Assembly (NCBI RefSeq): GCF_011801145.1
Contig: NZ_CP046172.1
Location: 5,890,001-5,954,000, forward strand
DNA length: 64,000 bases
Direction of reading: 5' to 3'
From: Nocardia arthritidis
GTDB taxonomy: Bacteria; Actinomycetota; Actinomycetes; Mycobacteriales; Mycobacteriaceae
How positions within the stretch are numbered: the first letter of the stretch is position 1; each line of letters begins with the position of its first letter. Position numbers and translations under genes: made by a program. A model generated the notes under the pieces. That model did no database searches and was not told where the DNA came from. It saw only the letters and a list, made by a program, of their open reading frames with translations. This document shows positions 24,843 through 34,487 of the stretch, in pieces.

Positions 24843-25520
24843 CTAGCTCGGCCGACCGACCTCGTACGTCCCGTCGGACTTGGTGATCTTGATGGTCACC
24901 TTCTTCTGCTCACCGCTGACCTTGAGGTCGCAGGTGAAGGTCTGGTCCACCTTGACCTCTTGGCCGGACGGGCAGGAGACGTCGCTGACGTCCTGGATGC
25001 CGTACGAATCGGACAGCACCTTCTTCACACCGTCCTGGACGGCGGACTGGTCCAGCTTGTCCTTGGAGGTCAGGATCAGGACCAGCGCGACGACACCGCC
25101 GATGACCAGCACGCCAATGGCGGCGAGCGCGATGAACAAACCCTTGCCGCGCTTCTTCTGCACCGTCAGGGGTGGCTGCCCCCACTGCTGCGGCTGCTGG
25201 CCCCACTGCTGTTGCGGCGGCTGCTGCGCGTTCCAGTCCTGCGGCTGCGCCTGCTGCCACTGCGGTTGCGACTGCCCCCACTGCGGCTGCTGCTGGCTCG
25301 GCTGCTGCTGACCCCACTGCTGCTGCGGCGGCTGACCCCACTGCGCCTGCTGCGCGTTCGGATCGTTCCATTGCTGAGTGGGCTGCGCCGCGGACGGATT
25401 CTGCGGCTGCTGACCACCCCAGTGCTGGGTGGGCCCGGCCTGGCCCGGCGCCTGCTGACCCCAGTGTTGGGTGGGATCGTCGCGCCCCTCCGGGTTGTTC
25501 GGTCCAAACGGGCCGCTCAT
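24843..25520 (-). CDS. W/Q/P-rich single-pass membrane protein with DUF4333-type extracellular domain
   Basis: The 225-residue protein has three parts. Residues 1 to about 118 are a cytoplasmic low-complexity region of repeated QWGQ, PQQQWGQ and TQHWG units. A transmembrane helix follows at about 126-150 (LFIALAAIGVLVIGGVVALV). The external domain has LDQSAVQDGVKKVLSDSYGI, SCPSGQEVKVDQTFTC and VTIKITKSDGTYEVGRP; the two cysteines should form a disulfide. DUF4333 domains occur at the C-termini of mycobacterial lipoproteins and sensor-like proteins. The function is unknown. Confidence 0.82.
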   Translation of the reverse strand: MSGPFGPNNPEGRDDPTQHWGQQAPGQAGPTQHWGGQQPQNPSAAQPTQQWNDPNAQQAQWGQPPQQQWGQQQPSQQQPQWGQSQPQWQQAQPQDWNAQQPPQQQWGQQPQQWGQPPLTVQKKRGKGLFIALAAIGVLVIGGVVALVLILTSKDKLDQSAVQDGVKKVLSDSYGIQDVSDVSCPSGQEVKVDQTFTCDLKVSGEQKKVTIKITKSDGTYEVGRPS

Positions 25521-25754
25521 GAGTCGCTCACCTGCTCGCCTCCACTCGCATAGTTACACATACGGTAGCCCCCCGCGTGCGACTCGTCGCACATGCCTTC
25601 GCCGAAACATGCACGAGCCGCGCTGTGTTGATGATTCACTCGCCTCGCTCGCTCAGCGACTCCTACACCACGGTCGGTACGCGAAAGAAATCAAATCACA
25701 ATCGAATACGTTGTGTTCGCATTGGCGGCCCCGCGTGGTCACCCAACCATGAGC

Positions 25755-28445
25755 TCATGCCGCGTCCACCGCGACGACACCCCGCCGGATCGCGCGAACC
25801 GCCTTCGCCGCGGTGCCCGCGATCTCCGGATCGTCGGCGGTGTTGTGGATCTGGTCGAGCAGATCGATCACCTGACGGCACCAGCGCACGAAATCGCCCG
25901 CGGACAGCGGCGCGCCCTGATCGCCGCTGGCCAGCAGCGAATCCGCGAGTCCATCACCGCGCGCCCACTTGTAGACGCCGGTAACGAAACCGAGGTCGGG
26001 TTCCCGCGTCGGCGGCAGCTTGTGCCTGGCCTCATCGGTGCGCAGTTCGCTCCACACCCCGATGGTCGCGCCGACCGCGCGCCGGACCGGCGGCGTCGGC
26101 CCGCTGGCGCCCAAATAGCCACTCTCCTGGCGGGATTCGTAAACCAGGATCGACGCGACACCGGCCAATTCGGCCGGGCCGAGCCCGCGCCACAGTCCCT
26201 GGCGCAGGCATTCGGCGATCACCAGATCGCTTTCCGCGTAGATTCTGGCGAGCCTGCGGCCGTCGGCGGTGACCTCGCCCTCGTGTACGAAGCCGCGTTC
26301 GTCGAGCAGCGCGAGAATCCGGTCGAAGGTGCGGGCCAGCGAATTCGTCGTCGCCGCAACCTTTTGCCGCATGGTTTCGGTCTCCCGCAGCAGCCGGTTG
26401 TACCGCTCGCCGACACGGCTCATCTGCTCCCGGTCCGGCCTGGTGTGCGCCGGATGCGAGCGCAGGCTGCGCCGCAGCGTCGCCAGTTCCCGATCGTCGG
26501 CGGCGGCGGAGCGCTTACCGCGCCGCTGCCTGCCCGGCGCGGATATTCCGGTGCTGCGCAGCGCCGAGGCCAGATCGCTGCGGGCCCGCGCGGTGCGATG
26601 ATCGACCCGGCGCGGCAGCCGCATATGGCCGAGCGGCTGGGCGGGCGTCGGGAAGTCGGCCACCGACACCCGGCCTGCCCATTTGTCCTCGGTGAGCACC
26701 AGTGGACGCGGATCACCCGGTGTCGCATCGGGTTCCAGGATCACCGCGAGCCCGGCCCGCCGCCCGGACGGGATGGCGACCACATCGCCGCGGCGCAGCG
26801 CCGTGAGCGCGTCCACGGCGGCGCCGCGCCGATCGGTCCGGCTCTGCTGCGCCAGTTGACGTTCCCGCTGCTTGATCCGTTCGCGCAGCGAAATGTATTC
26901 CAGGAAGCCGCTTTCCGAACCGCCGAGCTGATCGCGCAGCTTACGCAGCTGACCCTCGTTGCGCTCGATGCCGCGCACCAGCCCGACCACCGAACGGTCC
27001 GCCTGGAACTGGGCGAAGGACCGTTCCAGCAGTGCCCGCGATTCGTCGGCGCCCATCCGATCGATCAGGTTGATCGACATGTTGTAGCCCGGCCGGAACG
27101 AACTGCGCAGCGGGTAGGTGCGGGTGGAGGCCAGGCCGGCGACCGCGCTGGTGTCGACCTCGGGCTGCCAGAGCACCACCGCATGGCCCTCGACATCGAT
27201 GCCGCGCCGACCAGCCCGCCCGGTGAGCTGCGTGTATTCGCCCGGGGTCAGCTCCGCATGCGTTTCGCCGTTGAACTTCACCAGCCGTTCCAGCACCACC
27301 GTGCGGGCCGGCATGTTGATGCCCAAAGCCAATGTCTCCGTGGCGAATACGGCCCGCACCAGCCCGTTGACGAACAGTTCCTCGACGGTGTGCCGGAAGG
27401 CGGGCAGCATGCCCGCGTGATGTGCGGCGAGCCCGCGGTGCAGCGCCTCGCGCCACTCCCAGTAGCCGAGCACCTCCAGATCCGCCTTCGGCAGGTCGCC
27501 GGTGTGCTTCTCGATGATGGCGTCGATCGCGTCGGCCTCATCGGGCCTGCTCAGGTCCAGCCGCGAACGCAGGCACTGGGCCAGCGCGCCGTCGCAGCCC
27601 GCCCGGCTGAAGATGAAGGTGATGGCGGGCAGCAGCCCCTCCTCGTCCAGCTTGGCCAGCACCTCGGGGCGCGGCAGCGGACGGAAATCCCGGCGCGGGC
27701 CGCCGCCGCGGCGCGGACCACCCCAGGCGTTCGCCCGGTCGGCCTGTTCGCGGTGCCGGATGAACCGCACCAGATCCTCGTCGACCAGCACCTTCTGGTC
27801 GGAGGATTTCGAATCGAACAGGTCGAACATGCGCCTGCCGACCATCACGTGCTGCCACAGCGGCACCGGCCTGGTCTCGTCGACCACCACCGCGGTGTCG
27901 CCGCGCACGGTCTCCATCCAGGCGCCGAACTCCTCGGCGTTGCTGACCGTCGCGGACAGGCTGACCAGCCGCACATCCGGCGGCAGATGCAGGATGACCT
28001 CCTCCCACACCGCGCCGCGGAACCGGTCGGCTAGGTAGTGCACCTCGTCCATCACCACATACGACAGTCCGCGCAACGCGTCCGAGGAGGCGTAGAGCAT
28101 ATTGCGCAGCACCTCGGTGGTCATCACGACCACCGGCGCGTCCGGGTTGATCGACTGGTCGCCGGTGAGCAGGCCGACGCTGTCGCGGCCGTGCCGCTCG
28201 GTGAGGTCGGCGAATTTCTGGTTGGACAGCGCCTTGATCGGCGTGGTGTAGAAGCATTTTCCGCCCGCGGCCAGCGCTAGATGTACCGCGAATTCGCCGA
28301 CGACCGTCTTACCCGCACCGGTCGGCGCGCAGACGAGCACGCTGTGCCCGGCTTCCAGCGCCTTGCAGGCGGTGTGCTGGAAAGGGTCGAGGGTGAACCT
28401 CAGCTCAGCGGAGAAGGCGGCAAGCTGCGACCGTTGATCTGTCAC
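25755..28445 (-). CDS. helY: Ski2-like DEAD/DEAH RNA helicase HelY
   Basis: The 896-residue superfamily 2 helicase probably acts in RNA processing or decay. Motif I is CAPTGAGKT (39-47), motif Ia TTPIKALSNQKF, motif II DEVHYL (133-138), motif III SATVSN, and motif VI QLTGRAGRRG after ATETLALGINMPARTVV. The C-terminal half contains the winged-helix and DSHCT-type helical region typical of Ski2/Mtr4/HelY proteins (LARIYAESDLVIAECLRQGL, then ELAGVASILVYESR). The GTG start lies 2 bp after the tatC stop, so it is the last gene of a tatA-tatC-helY unit, the order also seen in M. tuberculosis. Confidence 0.94.
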   Translation of the reverse strand: MTDQRSQLAAFSAELRFTLDPFQHTACKALEAGHSVLVCAPTGAGKTVVGEFAVHLALAAGGKCFYTTPIKALSNQKFADLTERHGRDSVGLLTGDQSINPDAPVVVMTTEVLRNMLYASSDALRGLSYVVMDEVHYLADRFRGAVWEEVILHLPPDVRLVSLSATVSNAEEFGAWMETVRGDTAVVVDETRPVPLWQHVMVGRRMFDLFDSKSSDQKVLVDEDLVRFIRHREQADRANAWGGPRRGGGPRRDFRPLPRPEVLAKLDEEGLLPAITFIFSRAGCDGALAQCLRSRLDLSRPDEADAIDAIIEKHTGDLPKADLEVLGYWEWREALHRGLAAHHAGMLPAFRHTVEELFVNGLVRAVFATETLALGINMPARTVVLERLVKFNGETHAELTPGEYTQLTGRAGRRGIDVEGHAVVLWQPEVDTSAVAGLASTRTYPLRSSFRPGYNMSINLIDRMGADESRALLERSFAQFQADRSVVGLVRGIERNEGQLRKLRDQLGGSESGFLEYISLRERIKQRERQLAQQSRTDRRGAAVDALTALRRGDVVAIPSGRRAGLAVILEPDATPGDPRPLVLTEDKWAGRVSVADFPTPAQPLGHMRLPRRVDHRTARARSDLASALRSTGISAPGRQRRGKRSAAADDRELATLRRSLRSHPAHTRPDREQMSRVGERYNRLLRETETMRQKVAATTNSLARTFDRILALLDERGFVHEGEVTADGRRLARIYAESDLVIAECLRQGLWRGLGPAELAGVASILVYESRQESGYLGASGPTPPVRRAVGATIGVWSELRTDEARHKLPPTREPDLGFVTGVYKWARGDGLADSLLASGDQGAPLSAGDFVRWCRQVIDLLDQIHNTADDPEIAGTAAKAVRAIRRGVVAVDAA

Positions 28446-28447
28446 CG

Positions 28448-29407
28448 TCAGAGGGTATCGGAGTAGTCCGACACCGGTCGTGCGGATTTATCCGCGGGAT
28501 CCATGATCGATTCGGCGGGCCGGATCGGTTCCGGCGCGGCGATCTCGGAGGCCTGGTCATCGGACAGCGCCGCCCAGTCCTCGGCCTGCTGCCGCCGGGC
28601 CCGCCGCTTGTCATTGAGCCGGGAGAACTGGATGGCGACCTCGAACAGCACCGTCAGCGCGAAGGCCAGCGCCAGCATGGAGAACGGGTCCTGCGGTGTG
28701 ACGATGGCCGCGAATACGAAGAGTCCGAACGTGATTCCGCGCCGCCACCGCTTCAGCTTGTCGTAGGTGAGCACGCCGATGAGGTTCAAACCCACGATCA
28801 GCAGCGGAGTTTCGAAGCTCACGCCGAAGATGACGAGCAGTTTGATGATGAAGCTGAAGTACTGCGAACCGCTCAGCGCGGTGATCTGGACATTGTTGCC
28901 GATCGTCAGCAGGAACGACAACGCGTGCGCCACAACGACGTAGGCCAGCACCGCTCCGGTGACGAAGAGCACCGATCCCGAGGACACGAAGCCGACGGCG
29001 TACTTGCGCTCCTTGGCGTACAGGCCAGGTGTGATGAACGCCCACAGTTGATATAGCCAGATCGGTGCGGCAAGGACGATGCCCGCCGTCATGCCGACCT
29101 TGAGACGCAGGCTGAACTGCTCGAACGGCGCGGTCGCCAACAGCTGACAAGCGTTGGGGTCCGGACTCAGCTGGGCACGTGAGGACGCGGGCAGCGCGCA
29201 GTAGGGCCCGGTCAGGATATCTCCCAGGCTCTCCAGGCCGAAGATCGAGTACTTGTACCAAAGGAAGCCGACGATCGTGGTGACGACGATCGCCGCGATC
29301 GAGACCAGCAGCCGGTAGCGCAGCTCGTGCAGGTGCTCGACCAACGACATGGTGCCGTCGGGATTCAACCTGCGCTTGCTGCGCCGGGGATCGAACGGGA
29401 TTCGCAT
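28448..29407 (-). CDS. tatC: Twin-arginine translocase subunit TatC
   Basis: TatC is the membrane receptor of the Tat pathway that exports folded proteins with RR signal peptides. The 319-residue protein starts with an actinobacterial basic extension ([20 protein letters not shown]) and [20 protein letters not shown], the conserved cytoplasmic Glu-containing start. Six transmembrane segments follow, with the FRLKVG-type loop ([18 protein letters not shown]) and the [13 protein letters not shown] segment. The C-terminal charged tail of about 50 residues is longer than in E. coli. It is co-oriented with tatA and helY. Confidence 0.95.
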   Translation of the reverse strand: MRIPFDPRRSKRRLNPDGTMSLVEHLHELRYRLLVSIAAIVVTTIVGFLWYKYSIFGLESLGDILTGPYCALPASSRAQLSPDPNACQLLATAPFEQFSLRLKVGMTAGIVLAAPIWLYQLWAFITPGLYAKERKYAVGFVSSGSVLFVTGAVLAYVVVAHALSFLLTIGNNVQITALSGSQYFSFIIKLLVIFGVSFETPLLIVGLNLIGVLTYDKLKRWRRGITFGLFVFAAIVTPQDPFSMLALAFALTVLFEVAIQFSRLNDKRRARRQQAEDWAALSDDQASEIAAPEPIRPAESIMDPADKSARPVSDYSDTL

Positions 29408-29493
29408 GATGGTGTGGTTGCCCCTGCTTCAGTGAGCCGCGCCGACGCATTGTCCGGAGCGAGTGGCTCGCCCCGGGATGAAACTATGTGCGG

Positions 29494-29754
29494 TCAGACC
29501 GACTTCGGCTCACTTTGGGGCTTGGTCAGCGTCGGCTGCTCGGGCTGCGCGACGGGCAGCTCCTGCTGCGGTTGCTGAGTGGGTGCTGGGGCGGGTGCGG
29601 TGCTTTCCGACTGCATCTGCGTGACCTCGCTCTTGAAGATCCGCATCGACTTACCCAGGCTGCGGGCCGCGTCGGGCATCCGCTTCGCGCCGAAGAACAG
29701 CACGAAGACGGCTGCGATGATCAGCCAGTGCCAGATGCTCAAACCGCCAGTCAT
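29494..29754 (-). CDS. tatA: Sec-independent translocase subunit TatA
   Basis: TatA forms the variable-size pore element of the Tat translocase. The 86-residue protein has a short N-terminus, one membrane helix ([15 protein letters not shown]), the conserved [20 protein letters not shown] amphipathic helix, and a Pro/Gln-rich tail. The ATG has GGAGG 6 nt upstream. A hairpin at 29776-29797 separates it from the upstream ketopantoate-reductase-like gene. Confidence 0.95.
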   Translation of the reverse strand: MTGGLSIWHWLIIAAVFVLFFGAKRMPDAARSLGKSMRIFKSEVTQMQSESTAPAPAPTQQPQQELPVAQPEQPTLTKPQSEPKSV

Positions 29755-29775
29755 GATTTACCTCCGAAGACTGTG

Positions 29776-29797
29776 GTGTGCGGACCTTTCCGCACAC
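29776..29797. terminator. Hairpin between the paf operon and tatA
   Basis: GTGTGCGGA-CCTT-TCCGCACAC is a perfect 9-bp stem with a 4-nt loop. It is 106 bp after the upstream minus-strand stop and 22 bp before tatA, suited to ending the paf transcript or to sitting in the tatA leader. Confidence 0.6.
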
Positions 29798-29902
29798 GGT
29801 GACAAGGCATGCCGAAGGCACGTCCCATCACCAGTGATAGTTCAGATGCTACCGGACCCCGAACTGGGTGAACTCCTCCTACCGGCCGCATTCAGCGACC
29901 CT

Positions 29903-30931
29903 TCAGCCGTTCGCCTGTGCGATCGCCGCCCGCAGTTGCGCGAACAGCTCGGCGCCGGTCCACCGGCGCTGGTCGCCCTGCTCGGCCGCCACGATCAACT
30001 CTATGAGCCGCTGATTCACCGGGGTCGGCATGCCGACCATCGCGCCGAGGCTCACGATCTCCCCACACAACCAGGAGATTTCGGTTTTGCGACCGAGCGC
30101 CAGATCGTCGGCCATCGACGAGCGCGCCTGCGGATCCACGGCGAGCACCTGCGCGGCGAACCGGTGGAATACCGCGTCCGGCACCGTGAGCGACCGGGCG
30201 AACAGTTCCGGCGGCAGCGGGGTGAGCCGGGCGGGTTTTATGCGCGCCCTCTTCATCGCGGCCAGCGCCTCCCGCTGGGTCAGCGACAGGCAGCGCCGGA
30301 AGTCGCGATCCGCCAATTGCTCCCGCAGCGGCAGCCCCGACAGCGCGTTGATCGGATTGTTCAGGTTGATCAGCAGTTTCGACCACTGCACCGGCAGCAG
30401 ATCCGGGTAGCGGCGCAGCGGCAGCCCCGCGGCCGCGAACAGTTCGACGAACGGTTCCAGCGCCGGATCGTCCTGCACGGCGAGCCCGCCCTCGGTGCCG
30501 CGATGGAAATGCCCGCCGCCGTGCTGCACCACGTTGAACATCACCATGCCCGCCAGCACCACACAGGTGGGCAGGATCTCCCGGATCACCGCGTCGTTGC
30601 CGATGCCGTTCTGCAGGCTGAGCACCAAGGTGCCGGGCTTGATCCGGCCGACCAGATCGCGCACCGCCTCCGCGGTCGCCGCCGATTTCACCGTCACCAG
30701 CACCAGATCCACCGATCCCGCCGAATCCGGCTTGGGCGCCACCCAGAACCTGGTGTTGGGCACCTCGGCGTCGTTGCCGTCCAGATCGGTGAGCAGCAGG
30801 CCCGACGCCGCGATCTCGTCCAGCACCCGCGGCCTGCCGACGAAGGTGACGTCCGCGCCCGCCGACGCCAGCCGTCCGCCGACGTAAACGCCGACACTGC
30901 CCGCGCCGAGCACCATCACCTGACCCGTCAC
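29903..30931 (-). CDS. Ketopantoate reductase (ApbA/PanE) family protein
   Basis: The 342-residue protein has the family Rossmann start VMVLGAGSVGVYVGGRLASA, then VTFVGRPRVL, VLVTVKSAATAEAV, LSLQNGIGND, the active-site Lys region PVQWSKLLINLNNPINALSG and the C-terminal SSMADDLALGRKTEISWLCG. Family members reduce 2-ketopantoate or similar 2-keto acids with NADPH. It is longer than a typical PanE (about 300 residues), so the substrate may differ. Its GTG start overlaps the pafC stop (GTGA), so it is translationally coupled to pafBC; this gene is not part of the usual mycobacterial pafBC-tat order. Confidence 0.85.
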   Translation of the reverse strand: MTGQVMVLGAGSVGVYVGGRLASAGADVTFVGRPRVLDEIAASGLLLTDLDGNDAEVPNTRFWVAPKPDSAGSVDLVLVTVKSAATAEAVRDLVGRIKPGTLVLSLQNGIGNDAVIREILPTCVVLAGMVMFNVVQHGGGHFHRGTEGGLAVQDDPALEPFVELFAAAGLPLRRYPDLLPVQWSKLLINLNNPINALSGLPLREQLADRDFRRCLSLTQREALAAMKRARIKPARLTPLPPELFARSLTVPDAVFHRFAAQVLAVDPQARSSMADDLALGRKTEISWLCGEIVSLGAMVGMPTPVNQRLIELIVAAEQGDQRRWTGAELFAQLRAAIAQANG

Positions 30932-31902
30932 GCGGGAGCAGCCTCCTCGAATCCGGCTTCCTCATAGGCGGCGAGCGCCGCATTCGACCGCTCCCGCACC
31001 GCGGCGACCAGTTCCGGCGGGCCGAGCACCGTGACACCTGAACCGAAGCCGAGCAACAGCCGCGCCATCCAGTCCAGCGTGGCGAACCGCATGGTCGCCT
31101 CCAGGCCACCGTCCGGGTGCACGGCCACCTTGTGCATCGGATACTGGTCCAGCACCCAGGCATAGTCGGCGCGAATCAGCAAGCGCGCCAACGGAACCGC
31201 CGGATCGTCCTGGAACAGGTCGAGCGCCGCCGACTCCTCGGTGGCGTGGCTCGGCGGCCGCGCCGGCTCGTCCAGCGCGGTGGCGTCCTCGATGCGGTCG
31301 AACCGGAACAACCGAACCCCCTCGGCCGACCTGCACCACGCTTGTAGGTAACTGTTGTTGTCCACCAATACGATTCGGATCGGATCGACCACTCGCTCGG
31401 ACACCACATCCCGGCTCGCCGAGTAATACACCAGCCGCAGCGCCCGGTGCCGGGCCAGCGCCGAGCGCACCGTCGCCACCGCGGGCGCCTCCACCGGCGC
31501 CGCGATCTCGGCGGATCCGGCGCCCTCGCCGACGATCGCCGCCTCGATCTTCGCGATCGCCGCATGCGCGGCCGTCGGATCCACCATGCCCGGCATATCC
31601 ACGATCGAGCGCAGCGCCACCAGCAGGGCCGTCGCCTCCGTCGAGGTGAGCCGCAGCGGGCGCTCGATGCCGGCGGAGAAGGTGACCTCGATGCTCTCCT
31701 CGGAGAACGACAGGTCGATCAGGTCGCCGGGACCGTAACCGGGCAGGCCGCACATCCACAGCTGGTTGAGGTCGCTCATCAGCTGTTTGGCGGTGACGCC
31801 CAGATCGTCGGCGGCCTCCGCCGCGCTGATACCGGGATTCGCGATGAAGTACGGGATCATGTTCAGCAGCCGCGAAAGCCGAACCGACAGCCGCGAATTC
31901 AC
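30928..31902 (-). CDS. pafC: PafC, WYL-domain transcription regulator
   Basis: The 324-residue protein forms a complex with PafB. PafBC is the LexA-independent activator of the mycobacterial DNA-damage response. It has an N-terminal winged helix (LSRLLNMIPYFIANPGISAA, EAADDLGVTAKQLMSDLNQL), a central WYL domain (LRLVYYSASRDVVSERVVDP, RLFRFDRIEDATALDE) and a WCX C-terminal domain (ATLDWMARLLLGFGSGVTVL). The GTG start overlaps the pafB stop (GTGA), and its own stop overlaps the next gene, so three coupled genes lie in a row. Confidence 0.92.
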   Translation of the reverse strand: MNSRLSVRLSRLLNMIPYFIANPGISAAEAADDLGVTAKQLMSDLNQLWMCGLPGYGPGDLIDLSFSEESIEVTFSAGIERPLRLTSTEATALLVALRSIVDMPGMVDPTAAHAAIAKIEAAIVGEGAGSAEIAAPVEAPAVATVRSALARHRALRLVYYSASRDVVSERVVDPIRIVLVDNNSYLQAWCRSAEGVRLFRFDRIEDATALDEPARPPSHATEESAALDLFQDDPAVPLARLLIRADYAWVLDQYPMHKVAVHPDGGLEATMRFATLDWMARLLLGFGSGVTVLGPPELVAAVRERSNAALAAYEEAGFEEAAPA

Positions 31903-32897
31903 GCCCTGACCTCCGTGTGGTCGAACACCGAACGCAGCCGGGCGATCACATCGGCGCGCAACTCGTCCGGGGCGAGCACCACCGCGTCGGGGCCCAGACC
32001 GGTGATCAACCGGGCCACCCAGTCGCGCGAGCGGATCGGGAATTCCACGATCGCGCCCGGCCGCCCGCCGATGGACCGCTCCTCGACCACCATGCCCTGC
32101 CTGCGCAGCTCGCGCCCGCGGCCGTCGGCCACCCACACCGTCGCGGTGCCGCTGACCGTCGGCGAACTGCCGGTGACCTCGGCGACGATCGCGCGCAGGT
32201 CGACGCCATCGGGTTTGTGCACCGAATTCGGCGGACCGTAGGGGGTGATGTCCTCACCGATCCGGGAGAGCCGGAAGCTGCGGACCGCATCGCGATCCCG
32301 GTCGTGCCCGACCAGATACCAGCGGCCGTGGTGCGTCACCACACCCCATGGCTCCACATCCCGCATCAGATAAGGGGCATTGATAGCGCCGCGATGTTCG
32401 AACCGCACCGCCTGCCCGGCATCGATCGCGGCGAGCAGTTTGCCGAGCACCGGCTCGGAGCCCCTGGTGCGCGCGGGCACCGCGGGCACCGACGCCACCG
32501 CCGCATCGGTCTCCACATGAATTCCGGCCGCCCGCAATTTCAGCAGCGCCCCCTCGGCGGCCGCCGCCAGCTCCGGCGACTCCCACATCTGCACCGCGAC
32601 CGCGACCGCCGCGGCCTCCGCGCTGGTCAGATCGATCTCGGGTAGCTCGTAGGCGTCGCGGTTGATCCGGTAGCCCTCCGCCGTCGAATACCGGCTCACC
32701 GGACCGATCTCCAGCGGAATGCCGAGGTCACGCAGCTCGTTCTTATCCCGCTCGAACATCCGGCTGAACGCCTCGTCGCTGACCGAATCCTCGTAGCCAG
32801 CGACGCTCTCCCGGATCCGCTCCGCGGTCAGGAACTGCCGGGTCGACAGCAGCGCGATGACCAGATTCATCAGCCGCTCGACCTTGGATATCGCCAC
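31899..32897 (-). CDS. pafB: PafB, WYL-domain transcription regulator
   Basis: The 332-residue partner of PafC. N-terminal [31 protein letters not shown], then [23 protein letters not shown] domain: [49 protein letters not shown] end: [20 protein letters not shown]. The GTG at 32897 is chosen because it starts the HTH at residue 4 and lies exactly 7 nt after TACCCT, the leaderless layout. The frame is open far upstream, but that part is antisense to the thiamine-binding protein gene. Confidence 0.92.
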   Translation of the reverse strand: MAISKVERLMNLVIALLSTRQFLTAERIRESVAGYEDSVSDEAFSRMFERDKNELRDLGIPLEIGPVSRYSTAEGYRINRDAYELPEIDLTSAEAAAVAVAVQMWESPELAAAAEGALLKLRAAGIHVETDAAVASVPAVPARTRGSEPVLGKLLAAIDAGQAVRFEHRGAINAPYLMRDVEPWGVVTHHGRWYLVGHDRDRDAVRSFRLSRIGEDITPYGPPNSVHKPDGVDLRAIVAEVTGSSPTVSGTATVWVADGRGRELRRQGMVVEERSIGGRPGAIVEFPIRSRDWVARLITGLGPDAVVLAPDELRADVIARLRSVFDHTEVRA

Positions 32898-33008
32898 CCG
32901 ATAGAGGGTAATCGGCGGCACGCGCCCACCGCGCGGCGGCGCGCGATTCGCCGGCGGGCCGTGTCGATGATTCGGCCGCGATACGCCGGATCCGGGCATG
33001 ATCGAATC

Positions 33009-33305
33009 ATGATCATCGCGTTCTCCGTCACACCGTTGGGCACCGGCGTCGAGGTCGGCCGGGCCGTCGCCGAAGCCGTGCGCGTCGTGCGCGCCAGCGG
33101 ACTGCCCAACCGCACCGATGCCATGTTCACCACCGTCGAGGGTGAATGGGATGAGGTGATGGGCGTCGTCAAACAGGCCACCGACGCGGTCATGGCGGTC
33201 GCGCCGCGCTGCAGTCTGGTGTTGAAGGCGGATATCCGGCCCGGGGTCACCGGGGCGATGACCTCGAAGGTGGAATCGGTCGAGCGTTATCTCGCGGAGG
33301 GGTGA
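33009..33305 (+). CDS. MTH1187-type thiamine-binding protein
   Basis: The 98-residue protein is a ferredoxin-like fold of the MTH1187/YkoF group: [60 protein letters not shown], then [20 protein letters not shown]. Characterised relatives bind thiamine or its pyrimidine and form tetramers, often next to thiamine transporters. None is visible here. It is the only plus-strand gene in this part of the proteasome locus and diverges from pafB. Confidence 0.85.
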   Translation: MIIAFSVTPLGTGVEVGRAVAEAVRVVRASGLPNRTDAMFTTVEGEWDEVMGVVKQATDAVMAVAPRCSLVLKADIRPGVTGAMTSKVESVERYLAEG

Positions 33306-33512
33306 GGTCGGGTCGGCATGCGGCGGGCCGCCGATCCGGCCCGCTCCGAATGCGGCCGCCGCGAACCCGATGCCGTCGCCGACCGCGCGCAACCGCTCGT
33401 TCGCACCCCCCACCTGGTCCAGCTGCTCCTGCAGCGGCCCGAGCCCCGTCGTGACGCGGATGTTCACCGCGTCGACCGCGTCCAGGAATTCGGCGATCCT
33501 CGGGAACGTCTG
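33303..33512 (-). pseudogene. Possible decayed gene fragment after the P/G/Y-rich protein
   Basis: Directly after the stop of the 33516-34301 gene and in the same frame, about 70 codons with strong third-position GC read FPRIAEFLDAVDAVNIRV, GPLQEQLDQVGGANERLRAV and GIGFAAAAFGAGRIGG, an amphipathic helix followed by a Gly/Ala segment. There is no ribosome binding site and no stop before the frame enters the antisense of the thiamine-binding gene. It looks like the tail of a lost gene. The family is not recognised. Confidence 0.35.
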
Positions 33513-33515
33513 ATC

Positions 33516-34301
33516 TCAGTCCCGCTGCGGTGGATAACCGGGCGGCGGGTACGAACCCGGCGGCTGGGCCGGATAGCCGGAGGGCTGCTGATACCCGGGT
33601 GCGCCCGAATAACCCGGTGGCGCTTGATAACCCGGGCCTGACTGCGCGCCCGGTCCGGGCTGATAACCTGGCCGCGGCTGCGCGCCAGGTGTGGGCTGAT
33701 AACCCGGTTGCGGCTGCACGCCAGGTGTGGGCTGATAACCCGGTTGCGGCTGGGCACCGGGTGTGTGCTGGTAACCCGAAGGCTGTGCACCAGGTGTTGC
33801 GCTATGGCCGGATTGTGGCGGATACCCTTGACCAGCAGCGTAATTGGGCGTTGCCGGATGCCCGCTGGGCGAATACCCCTGTGCCGGTGAGTATCCACCC
33901 GCCGGATATCCCTGTGCGGGCGGATATGCCCCTGCCGCCGGATATCCCGGCTGATTCGCCCCCTGCCGATTCTGTTGTGCCAGTGCGTCTTCGTACGTGT
34001 CGGCGACCTCGACCAACCAGTGTTTCTTCGGCCGGAACCACGGATGGAACAGAATCCCGCCGAGCACCACGAACACCACACCAGCACCCGCGAGCTTCAG
34101 CCCACCGGACCGATCCGATGACGCCGCACAACTCTGATGCCCCGACCCCGTTGCCGCACAATGCGATCCGGACTTGACGAACAGATACCCACCGAAGCAG
34201 AGCAGCCCGACCCCGACAAGCACCATGATCCACGCCCAGAACAGCGTCCGCGCATTCTCCAACTTGTTCGAAAAGTTGAGCGCCGTTTTCCAAAACGCCA
34301 T
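33516..34301 (-). CDS. Two-helix membrane protein with P/G/Y/Q-rich repeat tail
   Basis: About 261 residues. The N-terminal part has two membrane helices (TLFWAWIMVLVGVGLLCFGG and LKLAGAGVVFVVLGGILFHP) separated by a short loop with two cysteines (HCAATGSGHQSCAAS). A cytosolic segment follows (WLVEVADTYEDALAQQNRQG), then about 150 residues of tandem units such as GYQPTPG and AQPQPGYQ. Such tails give flexible, phase-separating or scaffold behaviour in other actinobacterial membrane proteins. The ATG at 34301 is 7 nt from AGGGG. The function is unknown. Confidence 0.75.
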   Translation of the reverse strand: MAFWKTALNFSNKLENARTLFWAWIMVLVGVGLLCFGGYLFVKSGSHCAATGSGHQSCAASSDRSGGLKLAGAGVVFVVLGGILFHPWFRPKKHWLVEVADTYEDALAQQNRQGANQPGYPAAGAYPPAQGYPAGGYSPAQGYSPSGHPATPNYAAGQGYPPQSGHSATPGAQPSGYQHTPGAQPQPGYQPTPGVQPQPGYQPTPGAQPRPGYQPGPGAQSGPGYQAPPGYSGAPGYQQPSGYPAQPPGSYPPPGYPPQRD

Positions 34302-34397
34302 GAACATCCCCCCTCGGTCGTCCAACAAACCCTACCGCCGGTCAGCCTGCCACACGGCACCGACCACCGGAATCCGTTCGGCGGCATGCCGCGACCG

Positions 34398-34487
34398 TCA
34401 GCTGAGCGGAGTGCGCAACAACTCCCGACTTCGGCGCCGCGCATCACCGACCATCGCCGATGGGTCGACGACAAGCACGTCACTCAC
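34398..34487 (-). pseudogene. Truncated VapC-like PIN toxin remnant
   Basis: A GTG overlapping the antitoxin stop opens a 29-residue frame VSDVLVVDPSAMVGDARRRS, RELLRTPLS. The VLVVDPSAMV part matches the first strand and first catalytic Asp of PIN-domain VapC toxins (consensus VIVVDASALV). It ends at a TGA, whereas VapC proteins have about 130 residues. The remaining 90 bp before the next gene hold no further PIN motif in any frame, so the toxin was truncated or deleted while the antitoxin stayed. Confidence 0.6.

Noticed and set aside
24843..25520. Plus-strand Leu/Arg-rich frames opposite the W/Q-rich protein
   Set aside because: They are reverse reading of the CAG/TGG-rich repeat; the minus strand has a membrane helix and a cysteine-containing domain in order.
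25521..25754. Gap before helY searched for a tRNA or small gene
   Set aside because: No cloverleaf, no conserved frame and no strong hairpin were found.
32898..33467. Longer PafB beginning at 33467
   Set aside because: The added part is antisense to the thiamine-binding protein gene and is not PafB-like; a leaderless start fits at 32897.
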